Below, piece after piece: positions 9,336 to 16,406 of a stretch of 64,000 nucleotides of DNA. Source of the stretch: Verrucosispora sp. NA02020 (GTDB lineage Bacteria; Actinomycetota; Actinomycetes; Mycobacteriales; Micromonosporaceae); assembly GCF_013364215.1 (NCBI RefSeq), contig NZ_CP054923.1:2418001-2482000 (forward strand), written 5' to 3'. Every line of letters begins with the position of its first letter. Position 1 is the first letter of the stretch. Both the position numbers and the translations under genes were made by a program. The notes beneath the pieces were generated by a model. It did no database searches, was not told the origin of the DNA, and saw only the letters and a list, made by a program, of their open reading frames with translations.

Positions 9336-9872
9336 CTAGGGGTTCCGGCTGATGCGGGCCGGACGGACTCCGGCCATGGCGCCGCTGCCGGTGCCGGAGA
9401 CGACCGTCAACGGAAGCGGCTGCTGGTAGTGGTTGCCCAGCACGTCGAAGTACTCGATCTCGACGAGCACCAGACTCGGCTGCGCGATCTGCGGTGGGTC
9501 GACGAACCGGAGCCGCTGCTCGACGTCCGTGGTGGGCATGACGACGTCCGCCTTCGGGGCGCTCAGGGCCTCGAACGCCAGGCTGGTGCGGTCGATCCGG
9601 ATGCCGGCGATCTGGATGCCGAGGATCGGCCCGGCACCGACGTTGCGGAGCCGGACGGAGAGCACCACCAGGGTCTGCCCGCGCCAGGTCAGCCGGGAGT
9701 CCTGGATCATCGGGACGGGGATGATCGAGGCACGTAGCTGTTCGGCGGCGACCCGCACCTCCCGGTCCGAGGAGCGGTTGTTCTGCCAGGACAGGAAGAG
9801 TGCGGCGATGCTGCAGACGAAGGTGGCCACCAGCCCCGCGAACTGGATGACGTTGAGCGTCTCCTGCGTCAC
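9336..9872 (-). CDS. Small membrane-anchored protein of the coupling-ATPase cassette
   Basis: A 178-residue protein with one N-terminal membrane helix (about residues 10-28, IQFAGLVATFVCSIAALFL), then a predicted beta-rich domain containing VRLRNVGAGPILG, as in Ig-like or adhesin-like folds. I do not recognise the family. The ATG overlaps the stop of the upstream gene by four bases (9869-9872), and the ATPase starts 14 bases after its own stop, so the three genes form one transcription unit. It may anchor or present the soluble VirD4-like ATPase at the membrane; that is inference. Confidence 0.75.
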   Translation of the reverse strand: MTQETLNVIQFAGLVATFVCSIAALFLSWQNNRSSDREVRVAAEQLRASIIPVPMIQDSRLTWRGQTLVVLSVRLRNVGAGPILGIQIAGIRIDRTSLAFEALSAPKADVVMPTTDVEQRLRFVDPPQIAQPSLVLVEIEYFDVLGNHYQQPLPLTVVSGTGSGAMAGVRPARISRNP

Positions 9873-10792
9873 GGCATGGTCCCGACGGCGCAGGAGAACT
9901 CGCAGTCCTTGAAGAAGTCGGCGAGGAAGCCCTTGACGACGCGGTCCCGGAAGAAGTCGCGGTACGGGACCGTGTACTGCTCCAGCAGGAACTCGGGCCG
10001 TGGGGCGATGCGCGACTCCAGAGCCGGGTCACCGTCGCCGACGGTCTCGGAGATGCAGTAGAAGTCCAGCCAGATGCCGCGGTAGCCCTGGTTCGAGGGG
10101 GCCTGGATGTCGTAGATCTCGCGGACGTGCACGTCGGGGGCGACCTCCCGGAAGTTGGAGATCTCCACGTCGAGCCGGCCGGTGCGCAGCGGCCCGGCCG
10201 CACCACCGCTGGGTACGGAGAGGAATCGGCCGTCCTCGCCGGGGCGGTGCGACAGCAGGTTGCCGATCAGTTGGTGGCTGCTGACCGGACGGGGTGCGCG
10301 TACCGGAATGAAATCGTAGGTGAGCAGGGAGAAGAGGTAACTGGTCCGGATCGGTTGCAGGTCGAAATCGGAATGGAGGATGTCGGACAGGTCGATGGCG
10401 ATTCGCGACACCAGTCCCTGGATGTAGGGCATGAACACCCGGTACCAATTGTGGAAGAGGCGCAGCGACGATCCGGGCCGTTCGAGGATGATGCGCAGGT
10501 CGCGCCGGATCGCCATCCGGAAGCCGAATGACGAGTCGTCGTAGACGATCCCGATGTTGCCGTCGGACCAGTCCAGCCGCAGGTGCTGCACCGAGTACAG
10601 TTCGGCGGCCTCCAAGACCTCGGCGACACTGCGGTACAGCCGGGCCCCCACGGCGCGTTTGTGCTCGGGCGGAAGGTCGAGATCCTGCGCGTATGGCAGT
10701 TCCACCATGAGCGAGAACTTGTTGAGCGCGCTGACGCCGCCCTTGCCGATCATCGGCAGATCGCGGCCGAATTCCTCGAATTCCTCCAGCAC
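9869..10792 (-). CDS. Unrecognised 307-residue protein, first gene of the coupling-ATPase cassette
   Basis: No family is recognised with confidence. The protein is mixed alpha/beta without membrane helices or a signal peptide. A central stretch reads RLFHNWYRVFMPYIQG (about 137-152), and several FDL/FIP segments follow. Some features recall the sporadically distributed TIGR04255-type proteins, but I cannot verify this. The GTG start at 10792 gives the longest frame; an internal ATG at residue 14 is possible. Less extreme third-position GC in places (GAATTC, AAATCG) suggests horizontal origin. It overlaps the next gene by ATGA. Confidence 0.7.
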   Translation of the reverse strand: MLEEFEEFGRDLPMIGKGGVSALNKFSLMVELPYAQDLDLPPEHKRAVGARLYRSVAEVLEAAELYSVQHLRLDWSDGNIGIVYDDSSFGFRMAIRRDLRIILERPGSSLRLFHNWYRVFMPYIQGLVSRIAIDLSDILHSDFDLQPIRTSYLFSLLTYDFIPVRAPRPVSSHQLIGNLLSHRPGEDGRFLSVPSGGAAGPLRTGRLDVEISNFREVAPDVHVREIYDIQAPSNQGYRGIWLDFYCISETVGDGDPALESRIAPRPEFLLEQYTVPYRDFFRDRVVKGFLADFFKDCEFSCAVGTMP

Positions 10793-10898
10793 GTATCGCC
10801 TCCCGGGGTCGGTGTGCTGCTCACGACAGCGACAGTGTGTGGCAGCCGGGCCAGTCGGAAGAAGCGTGCCCGGGGGCCGGAAGAATGCCCGTTTGGCG

Positions 10899-10934
10899 GA
10901 TCCTCGGCAATTGCCGGATGTGCCGGGGAGGATC
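10899..10934. promoter_or_regulatory. Nested palindrome upstream of the coupling-ATPase cassette
   Basis: The outer arms GATCCTC (10899-10905) and GAGGATC (10928-10934) enclose the perfect 12-base palindrome CGGCAATTGCCG (10905-10916). It lies 107 bases upstream of the first cassette gene and could be an operator or a hairpin. No regulator gene is adjacent. Confidence 0.35.
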
Positions 10935-10949
10935 GTCGGGCGGTTTTAG

Positions 10950-11243
10950 GGGAATTGCGATGCGCGCCGTCGGCGACCTCTGCGTCATCTGTCGGGAAGC
11001 CGCCAAGAAGGCGACTCCGTCGACCCGACGGCACCGGGACGGATCGCGCCCGCCGCCGCGCGCGCCGAGGCGCTCACCGCGCTGCTCACCGAGATCGAGG
11101 CGGCGGTCGTCGAGCGCCGCACCGACCCGGACCGGGCCGAGCAGGCGGTGCTCGGCGACGCGGCGGGTGTGCGATCCAGTGGCTTTTGTCTGATCTGTGA
11201 AGCTCGGGAGAGATCGGGCCGGCGGCCGACGTGCGGCGGGTGA
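10950..11243 (+). pseudogene. Headless coding remnant upstream of yebC
   Basis: One frame is open from 10950 to a TGA at 11241-11243 and has strong G/C third-position bias. It reads AAARAEALTALLTEIEAAVVERR and later GFCLICEARERSGRRPTCGG. No ATG or GTG with a ribosome site precedes the coding-like part, so it looks like the 3' end of a gene that lost its start. I do not recognise the product. Confidence 0.3.
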
Positions 11244-11264
11244 CGACCACCTGCCGCACGTCGG
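11226..11264. terminator. Hairpin upstream of yebC
   Basis: Perfect 12-base arms CCGACGTGCGGC (11226-11237) and GCCGCACGTCGG (11253-11264) are separated by 15 bases. The hairpin spans the stop of the headless frame, so it could be the terminator of the lost gene, or a leader structure for yebC. Confidence 0.45.
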
Positions 11265-11403
11265 TAGGATTGTCGAGATTCGGCAGGGCCATCTGGCCGC
11301 CAGGCTTCCACCAGAGCTGACCGGCACCACCGCGTGCGCGGGTGCGGAGCAGGGCGTGCGCGGTGCGGTCGATGCAGACGGCGGGTAGCAACGGAGGTAA
11401 CAG

Positions 11404-12153
11404 ATGTCCGGCCACTCAAAGTGGGCGACGACCAAGCACAAGAAAGCGGTCATCGACGCCAAGCGCGGCAAGATGTTCGCCAAGCTGATCAAGAACGTCG
11501 AGGTCGCGGCGCGGACCGGCGGCGGTGACCCGGCCGGCAACCCGACCCTCTTCGACGCGATCCAGAAGGCCAAGAAGAGCTCGGTCCCGAACGACAACAT
11601 CGACCGGGCGGTCAAGCGCGGCTCCGGCCTGGAGGCCGGCGGCGCCGACTACCAGACGATCATGTATGAGGGGTACGGCCCGAACGGCGTCGCGCTGCTC
11701 ATCGAGTGCCTGACCGACAACCGCAACCGCGCCGCCACCGAGGTGCGCACCGCGCTGACCCGCAACGGCGGCTCGTTCGCCGACGCCGGCTCGGTGTCGT
11801 ACATGTTCTCCCGCAAGGGCGTGGTGATCGTGCCGAAGGCGGGCACCACCGAGGACGACGTGATGCTGGCCGTCCTCGACGCGGGCGCCGAGGAGGTCAA
11901 CGACCTGGGTGAGGCGTTCGAGGTGGTCTCCGAGCCGGGTGACCTGATCGCCGTACGCACCGCACTCCAGGACGCCGGCATCGAGTACGAGTCGGCCGAG
12001 TCCTCGCTCATTCCCAGCGTCACCGTGCCGCTGGACGAGGAGGGCGCCCGCAAGATCTTCAAGCTGATCGACGTCCTGGAGGACAGCGACGACGTGCAGA
12101 ACGTCTTCGCGAACTTCGACGTCTCGGACGAGGTGATGGAGGCGGTCGGCTGA
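11404..12153 (+). CDS. yebC: YebC/PmpR family protein
   Basis: A 249-residue member of the TACO1/YebC family: DNA-binding regulator-like proteins, some of which assist ribosomes on proline stretches. The conserved N-terminus [20 protein letters not shown] and the internal [18 protein letters not shown] are intact, and length is typical. GGAGG lies seven bases before the ATG. It is usually followed directly by ruvCAB. Here ruvC is 25.8 kb away, which defines the main interposed region of the window. Confidence 0.95.
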   Translation: MSGHSKWATTKHKKAVIDAKRGKMFAKLIKNVEVAARTGGGDPAGNPTLFDAIQKAKKSSVPNDNIDRAVKRGSGLEAGGADYQTIMYEGYGPNGVALLIECLTDNRNRAATEVRTALTRNGGSFADAGSVSYMFSRKGVVIVPKAGTTEDDVMLAVLDAGAEEVNDLGEAFEVVSEPGDLIAVRTALQDAGIEYESAESSLIPSVTVPLDEEGARKIFKLIDVLEDSDDVQNVFANFDVSDEVMEAVG

Positions 12154-12178
12154 TCCGCCGCACCGCCGACGCATCCGT

Positions 12179-12216
12179 GGACGGCCCGGCCCCGGTCATC
12201 GGGTGCCGGGCCGTCC
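12179..12216 (+). terminator. Terminator-like hairpin after yebC
   Basis: Arms GGACGGCCCGGC (12179-12190) and GCCGGGCCGTCC (12205-12216) are perfectly complementary across a 14-base loop, 26 bases after the yebC stop. No U-run follows, as is usual in actinomycetes. Confidence 0.7.
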
Positions 12217-12312
12217 GCTGTCCGTCAGGCCACCGGCCGCAGCGGGAACAGGGTCGGCAGCGACTCCTGGGCGATCCAACGGCTCACGTATCCGGGAGTG
12301 GGTGGGCACTTG

Positions 12313-12330
12313 CTAGAGATATCTTTCTAA
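12313..12330. promoter_or_regulatory. Operator-like palindrome before the ArsR-MFS pair
   Basis: An AT-rich imperfect palindrome (TAGAGATATCTTTCTA region) lies about 15-30 bases before the ArsR-type start, in an otherwise GC-rich area. Its position suggests self-repression by the regulator. No ribosome site precedes the ATG, so the message may be leaderless. Confidence 0.45.
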
Positions 12331-12344
12331 AGCATCCTCTAGTA

Positions 12345-12959
12345 ATGACCGAAGAGGTGCCCCGACGATCGATCACAGTCACCGACCCCCGTGCTCTGCG
12401 GGCGTACGCGCACCCGTTGCGGATGCGTCTGATCGGGCTGCTGCGCGGCGAAGGGCCGATGACCGCGACGCAGGCGGCGGCCCGGCTGGACGACAACGTG
12501 CCGAACTGCTCGTTCCACCTGCGGCAGCTCGCCAAGTACGGGTTCGCCGAACGGGTTCCCGGGGCGGACGGCCGGGAACGGCCCTGGCGGGCCACCACCC
12601 AGTACACGTCCTGGGACGACGACTCCGACGACCCGGCGATGCGAGCCGCCACGGACGAGATCAACAGTGCGATGGTCGACATCTATCTGCAACGTGCCCG
12701 GGACTACCTCGCGATCCGTGCCGACGAGCCCACCGAGTGGCGGGCCGCCGCCGGTTTCGGTGACGCGTTGCTGCACGTCACCACCGCCGAGCTCCGCGAG
12801 ATCACGGAGACGGTCGACGCGCTGCTGGCCCGGTACGACGAACGGATCGGCGATCCGGCGAAACGCCCGCCCGGATCCCGCCCGGTGACGTTCGTCCAGA
12901 TGGCGCTGCCCCGTGGGGCCGCCCCGGCGCAGGAACCGGCGGGCGGAGAAGGGCCGTGA
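12345..12959 (+). CDS. ArsR-type winged-helix transcriptional regulator
   Basis: A 204-residue regulator with an N-terminal winged helix-turn-helix (about 17-85) that includes AYAHPLRMRLIGLL and the recognition region NCSFHLRQLAKYGF, as in the HTH_20/ArsR-like group. The C-terminal helical part probably forms the dimer or senses the ligand; no metal-binding Cys/His cluster is seen. The ATG at 12345 agrees with family length. It overlaps the MFS gene by four bases (GTGA), so it probably controls that transporter. The same layout recurs at 57613-59501. Confidence 0.85.
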   Translation: MTEEVPRRSITVTDPRALRAYAHPLRMRLIGLLRGEGPMTATQAAARLDDNVPNCSFHLRQLAKYGFAERVPGADGRERPWRATTQYTSWDDDSDDPAMRAATDEINSAMVDIYLQRARDYLAIRADEPTEWRAAAGFGDALLHVTTAELREITETVDALLARYDERIGDPAKRPPGSRPVTFVQMALPRGAAPAQEPAGGEGP

Positions 12960-14236
12960 CGGAGACTCCCGTCCTGGCCGACGCCGCACCGCCGCCTCGG
13001 TCGCGTCGGCCGCGCCTCCCAGGGCTGCTCCGGCGGACGGCGTTTCGCCGTTACTGGTCCGCGCAGACCGTCTCACTCTTCGGCGACCAGATCACCATGC
13101 TCGCCGTACCGTTGCTGGCCCTGCTCGCGGTCGGCGCCGGACCTGCCGAGATGGGCTACCTGACCGCCGCCTCGCTGCTGCCGAATCTCTTTTTCTCCCT
13201 GCCGGCCGGCGCCTGGGTGGACCGGTACCCGTACCGACGCCAGGTCATGATCGTCACCGACCTCGGCCGGGCGGTCCTGCTGCTGGCCGTGCCGGTGCTG
13301 TGGTGGGCGGACGTGCTGAGCCTGCTGCTGCTCTGCGCCATGGTCTTCCTGGTCGGGACGCTCTCGGTCTTCTTCGAGGTGGCGCACCAGAGCCTGTTCG
13401 CCGCACTGGTCCGGCGAGCGGACTACGTGGACGCCAACAGTCTGGTCAACGGCAGCCGGGCCATGGCGCACGTGGCCGGTCCGAGCCTCGGTGGGGTGCT
13501 GGTGCAGGTGCTCACCGCCCCGTTCGCGCTCCTCTCCGGCGTCGTCACGTACCTGGTGTCGGCAGTCTTTCTGAGCCGGACGGAGGTCACCGAGCACTCC
13601 GTCCGCAGCGACTCCGCCCGGGGGATGGCCGCCGGTGTCCGGTACGTGGCCCGCTCCGAGGTGCTCCGGGCGACTCTGCTCGGCACCACCACGCTCAACC
13701 TGTTCAACTTCATGTTCGCCGCGCTGTTCGTGTTGTACGTGACCACCGAGCTGGGTGTCTCACCGGGCATGCTGGGCCTGGTCATCGGGGCCGGCGCGGT
13801 CGGCGGACTGCTCGGCGCGACGGTCACCGGACCGGTCAGCCGCCGGATCGGGATCGGCCCCGCAGTGCTCCTCGGTTTCGTCGTGTTCCCGGCCCCGCTG
13901 CTGCTCGTGCCGTTGGCCACGGGACCGCAGCCGCTGGTGCTCGCGTTGCTGTTCGCCGCCGAGTTCGTGTCCGCGCTGGGCGTCATGATTCTCGACATCG
14001 CGGTCGGTTCGGTGCAGATCGCGGCCACTCCGGTGGCGATGCTCGCCGTGGTCTCCGGCTTCCGGCGCACCGTCAATCACGGCATCCGGCCGATCGGCGC
14101 CCTGGTCGGCGGGGCACTCGGCGCGACGCTGGGGGTACGTCCCGCCCTCTGGATCGCCGCCCTCGGCGCCCTGCTCGGGGTGCTCTGGGTCGTCTTCTCC
14201 CCGCTGCGCACCATGCAGACACTGCCCGAGACCTGA
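12956..14236 (+). CDS. MFS transporter, probable drug efflux
   Basis: A 426-residue, 12-helix major facilitator of the EntS/DUF894-like group. The cytoplasmic loop motif between helices 2 and 3 appears as AGAWVDRYPYRRQVM. Proton-driven export of a small molecule is the family role; the substrate is unknown. The GTG start is coupled to the ArsR stop. A strong palindrome lies after the gene. Confidence 0.85.
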   Translation: MTETPVLADAAPPPRSRRPRLPGLLRRTAFRRYWSAQTVSLFGDQITMLAVPLLALLAVGAGPAEMGYLTAASLLPNLFFSLPAGAWVDRYPYRRQVMIVTDLGRAVLLLAVPVLWWADVLSLLLLCAMVFLVGTLSVFFEVAHQSLFAALVRRADYVDANSLVNGSRAMAHVAGPSLGGVLVQVLTAPFALLSGVVTYLVSAVFLSRTEVTEHSVRSDSARGMAAGVRYVARSEVLRATLLGTTTLNLFNFMFAALFVLYVTTELGVSPGMLGLVIGAGAVGGLLGATVTGPVSRRIGIGPAVLLGFVVFPAPLLLVPLATGPQPLVLALLFAAEFVSALGVMILDIAVGSVQIAATPVAMLAVVSGFRRTVNHGIRPIGALVGGALGATLGVRPALWIAALGALLGVLWVVFSPLRTMQTLPET

Positions 14237-14310
14237 GCTTCCGCTGCTCTTGCCGGGGGCTGAGCCTCCGCCGCCCGTGCCGATCCGCGCGTCCGGCGTC
14301 GCCATCTCGG

Positions 14311-14359
14311 AGATCTTGGACAGTTGCCGTCTCGCGAGGACGGTAACTGTCCAAGATCT
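14311..14359. repeat. Long near-perfect inverted repeat between convergent genes
   Basis: Arms AGATCTTGGACAGTTGCCG (14311-14329) and CGGTAACTGTCCAAGATCT (14341-14359) pair over 19 bases with one G-T-type mismatch. AT-richness and length exceed an ordinary local terminator. It separates the MFS gene from the convergent SnoaL-like gene and may serve as a bidirectional terminator or be a mobile palindrome. Confidence 0.65.
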
Positions 14360-14768
14360 ATGGTTGGCGGTCGGCGAACAGGCCGGTGGGTGGGGGGAAG
14401 CTGCCCTCCTTGGCGTGCGAGTAGTCGCGGGACTCGGCGACCAGACCGTCGGCGTCGAAACGGACCACCGTGCAGCCGGAGAGGGTGACCGGCTGGTCGT
14501 ACGGGTAGGTGATCGCCCAGTATTCGACGGTCGCGGTGTCGCCGTCGACTCGGGGAACGCCGAACCAGACCTCGGCCGGTCGGGCCTCCTCGCCGAAGCA
14601 CTCCTCGACGTAGGCGCGCAGCCCGACGCGGCCCCGGCACGGGCGGAACATCGACGCCCAGTGGTCGCCCTGCTCGGCCTGCAACTCGACGATGCGTTCC
14701 CCGTCCTGGGCGGGCCAGCCCGTGGCCCAGGCGTCGGCCCATCGTTGGGCCGCGTCGCGTACGTCCAT
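14358..14768 (-). CDS. SnoaL-like (NTF2-fold) protein
   Basis: A 136-residue cone-shaped alpha+beta barrel protein of the SnoaL/NTF2 superfamily, recognised from the N-terminal helix AAQRWADAWATGWPAQDGERI and the later VRFDADGLVAESRDYSHAKEG. Members bind or isomerise small hydrophobic molecules; the substrate here is unknown. ATG at 14768 follows GAGGAG; an in-frame start 18 codons upstream is less likely. Confidence 0.8.
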   Translation of the reverse strand: MDVRDAAQRWADAWATGWPAQDGERIVELQAEQGDHWASMFRPCRGRVGLRAYVEECFGEEARPAEVWFGVPRVDGDTATVEYWAITYPYDQPVTLSGCTVVRFDADGLVAESRDYSHAKEGSFPPPTGLFADRQP

Positions 14769-14894
14769 GATCGTGCTCCTCAGGTCGGCGGGTGCTGGAC
14801 TTCTACCAGCCACGGGTGACATTCCGGCCGGGTCAGGTGGCTGTCGCCGGGGCGGTGGCTGCCGCCCGAGCTCCGGCGTTTGCCCGGCCTGTGG

Positions 14895-14950
14895 CTGCCG
14901 CCAGGACTGTGGTGCTCGCCGGGACTATGGTGCTCGCCAGGACTGTGGGG
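14895..14950. repeat. Short tandem repeat, 18-base period
   Basis: About three imperfect copies of GGACTGTGGTGCTCGCC-like sequence lie at the stop codon of the 14925-15239 gene. They could shift that gene's C-terminus between strains. Confidence 0.45.
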
Positions 14951-15239
14951 TCGCCCAGGCCAGGAAGCGGTTGTACAACTCGCCGGGTGTCGGCAGCGGG
15001 CCCTCGGTGAGCCGCAGCAGGTCGCCGGTGGCGTCGAACAACTGGCCGGCGAGATAGACGGAGAGACCGACCCGATCGAGGTCGTACTCGACCCGCAGCA
15101 GCATCCGGGCCGCCGGACACGGCCAGTCCCGTGAGCAGGCTCGACACGTCCAGCGGGGCCGGTCGGGCAGGTGCTGGTACACGGGATGCAGCCGACCCAG
15201 CGGCTCACGTCGAGCAGGCGGCGGGTGGGGCGTGCGCAT
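14925..15239 (-). CDS. Small conserved actinobacterial protein with a CxxC...C cluster
   Basis: A 104-residue protein found widely in actinomycetes without a proven function. It contains WTCRACSRDWPCPAAR (Cys at about 31, 34 and 40), a probable zinc site, followed by a helical region RVEYDLDRVGLSVYLAGQLFDA. The ATG at 15239 has GGGAG upstream. It is divergent from the small helix-turn-helix gene at 15328, sharing an 88-base gap. Confidence 0.75.
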   Translation of the reverse strand: MRTPHPPPARREPLGRLHPVYQHLPDRPRWTCRACSRDWPCPAARMLLRVEYDLDRVGLSVYLAGQLFDATGDLLRLTEGPLPTPGELYNRFLAWATPQSWRAP

Positions 15240-15327
15240 ACTCCCATGCTGTCGCTAGCTATTGCCTGTGTCAATAGGCTCCGTAGTTGTCGGTGTCGAG
15301 AGTGATCGTCGCTGTCATTGTCAACCT
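15240..15327. promoter_or_regulatory. Divergent promoter region
   Basis: This 88-base spacer contains two TTGACA hexamers on the minus strand (15269-15274 and 15319-15324) and a TATTG...CAATA inverted repeat (15260-15275). These fit promoters for the divergent small genes. The -10 boxes are not clear. Confidence 0.35.
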
Positions 15328-15516
15328 ATGGAGCTGGTCGGCGTGTCGGAGATCCGCGAGATGTTGGGGAATGTCTCCCGGCAGCGCGCGTCGGTCATCG
15401 CCAACCAGCGCAACTTCCCGGAGCCGCTTGCCGTGCTCGCCATGGGCAAGGTCTGGCGGAAGTCGGATGTGCAGGCGTGGATCAGGGAGCATCGGCCGGA
15501 GCTGGCGGGGGACTGA
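15328..15516 (+). CDS. Small helix-turn-helix DNA-binding protein
   Basis: A 62-residue MerR/AlpA-like winged helix, nearly the whole protein being the HTH: LVGVSEIREMLG (helix 1-2), then RAS..NFPEP, then the typical GKVWRKSDVQAWIREHRP end. Excisionase-like domains of this size serve as small regulators. No ribosome site is visible, suggesting a leaderless message. It is followed 23 bases later by the DUF402 gene. Confidence 0.8.
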   Translation: MELVGVSEIREMLGNVSRQRASVIANQRNFPEPLAVLAMGKVWRKSDVQAWIREHRPELAGD

Positions 15517-15539
15517 CCAGCACACACGCTGGAGGAGCG

Positions 15540-16337
15540 GTGACGGAGACGGGACGCTTCCATCCCGGTGACGTGGTCGTCCGCCGGGAGATCCTGCGCT
15601 TCGAGGTGCCGCGAACGGCGTCACGGCCTGCTCGATCCGGGATCGAGTGGTCTCGGGGTGCGGGCGAAGGCACTCGATCCCCGATCGAGCGTGATCAAGG
15701 CCGTGACCAAGAGTGTGATCAAGGCCGTGAGCAAGAGCGTGAGCAAGGCCGTGACCAAGAGCGTGGTCAAGAGCAGGGCCGTGAGGTCTGGTTCGCCGTG
15801 CCGACGATCTGCGTCGAGGACTCCGCCGACCTGCTGGCGCTCTATCTGCCGACGGGTGCCGAGTTCGGGTTTCCCGACGAGGGCACCTTCCCGTGCGGAC
15901 GGCACCCGTGGCAGGCGGCCGGGCACACCGCCTGGACCGGACACGGCAAGCTGATGCTCCAGCGCCCCGGTGAGGCGCACTCGGTCGACGTGTTCTGGTC
16001 CGGCCCGCAGCGCGACTTCGCCGGGTGGTACTTCAACCTCCAGGACCCGTTCCGGCGTACCCCCATCGGGGTCGACACCCTCGACCACGAGCTGGACCTG
16101 TGGTGGGCGGCGGACGCCGACCGGTACGTCTTCAAGGATGTGGAGATCTTCGCCCAGCGGCTGGTGGAGGGGCGCTACCCGGGGATGGGGGAGGCGATCC
16201 GCGCCGAAGGCGACCGGATCGCGGCCCTACTCGATGCCGGTGAGCGCTGGTGGGACGAGTCCTGGGCGGCCTGGCGGCCCGACCCGGGCTGGCCGACGCC
16301 GCGCCTGCCCGCCGGTTGGTCCACCGTCCCCTGCTGA
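15540..16337 (+). CDS. DUF402 (FomD-like) protein with an inserted repeat tract
   Basis: A 265-residue protein. The DUF402 domain, a nucleotide-phosphate hydrolase-like fold of the FomD type, is seen from VWFAVPTICVEDSADLLALY onward, with the metal-site region TPIGVDTLDHELDLWW near 180-195 and WWDESWAAWRPDP at the end. Between the N-terminal strand (GDVVVRREILRFEVP) and VWFAVP, where the family has only a short turn, there is an extra stretch of about 55 residues rich in Arg, Asp/Glu and Gln, coded by 12-base repeats. The reading frame is kept. The GTG at 15540 follows GGAGGAG. Confidence 0.8.
   Translation: MTETGRFHPGDVVVRREILRFEVPRTASRPARSGIEWSRGAGEGTRSPIERDQGRDQECDQGREQEREQGRDQERGQEQGREVWFAVPTICVEDSADLLALYLPTGAEFGFPDEGTFPCGRHPWQAAGHTAWTGHGKLMLQRPGEAHSVDVFWSGPQRDFAGWYFNLQDPFRRTPIGVDTLDHELDLWWAADADRYVFKDVEIFAQRLVEGRYPGMGEAIRAEGDRIAALLDAGERWWDESWAAWRPDPGWPTPRLPAGWSTVPC
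15631..15774. repeat. Palindromes plus 12-base tandem repeats inside the DUF402 gene
   Basis: Two 17-base near-palindromes, CTCGATCCGGGATCGAG (15631-15647) and CTCGATCCCCGATCGAG (15673-15689), are followed by seven 12-base units such as GTGATCAAGGCC and GTGACCAAGAGC (15691-15774). The units alternate to give a 24-base higher order. All lengths keep the host frame. Confidence 0.8.
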
Positions 16338-16406
16338 CCTCGACGGCGGTCCCGGCGGCACCGAATTGCCTCGACAGCCCGGCCGGGGTCCTGCGAGGGT
16401 GCCCGG

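Larger units (their letters stand above)
10793..11403. other. Gap upstream of yebC: palindromes and a headless coding remnant
   Basis: About 600 bases lie between the divergent cassette and yebC. The gap holds a nested palindrome (10899-10934), an open frame without a start (10950-11243) and a hairpin (11226-11264). The promoters for the cassette (minus) and yebC (plus) should lie here. I could not fix a -10/-35 pair. Confidence 0.4.

Noticed and set aside
7939..10206. A 755-codon version of the VirD4-like protein starting at 10206
   Set aside because: The extra N-terminus overlaps two upstream genes in a wrong frame and is low complexity; ATG 9321 with a ribosome site fits better.
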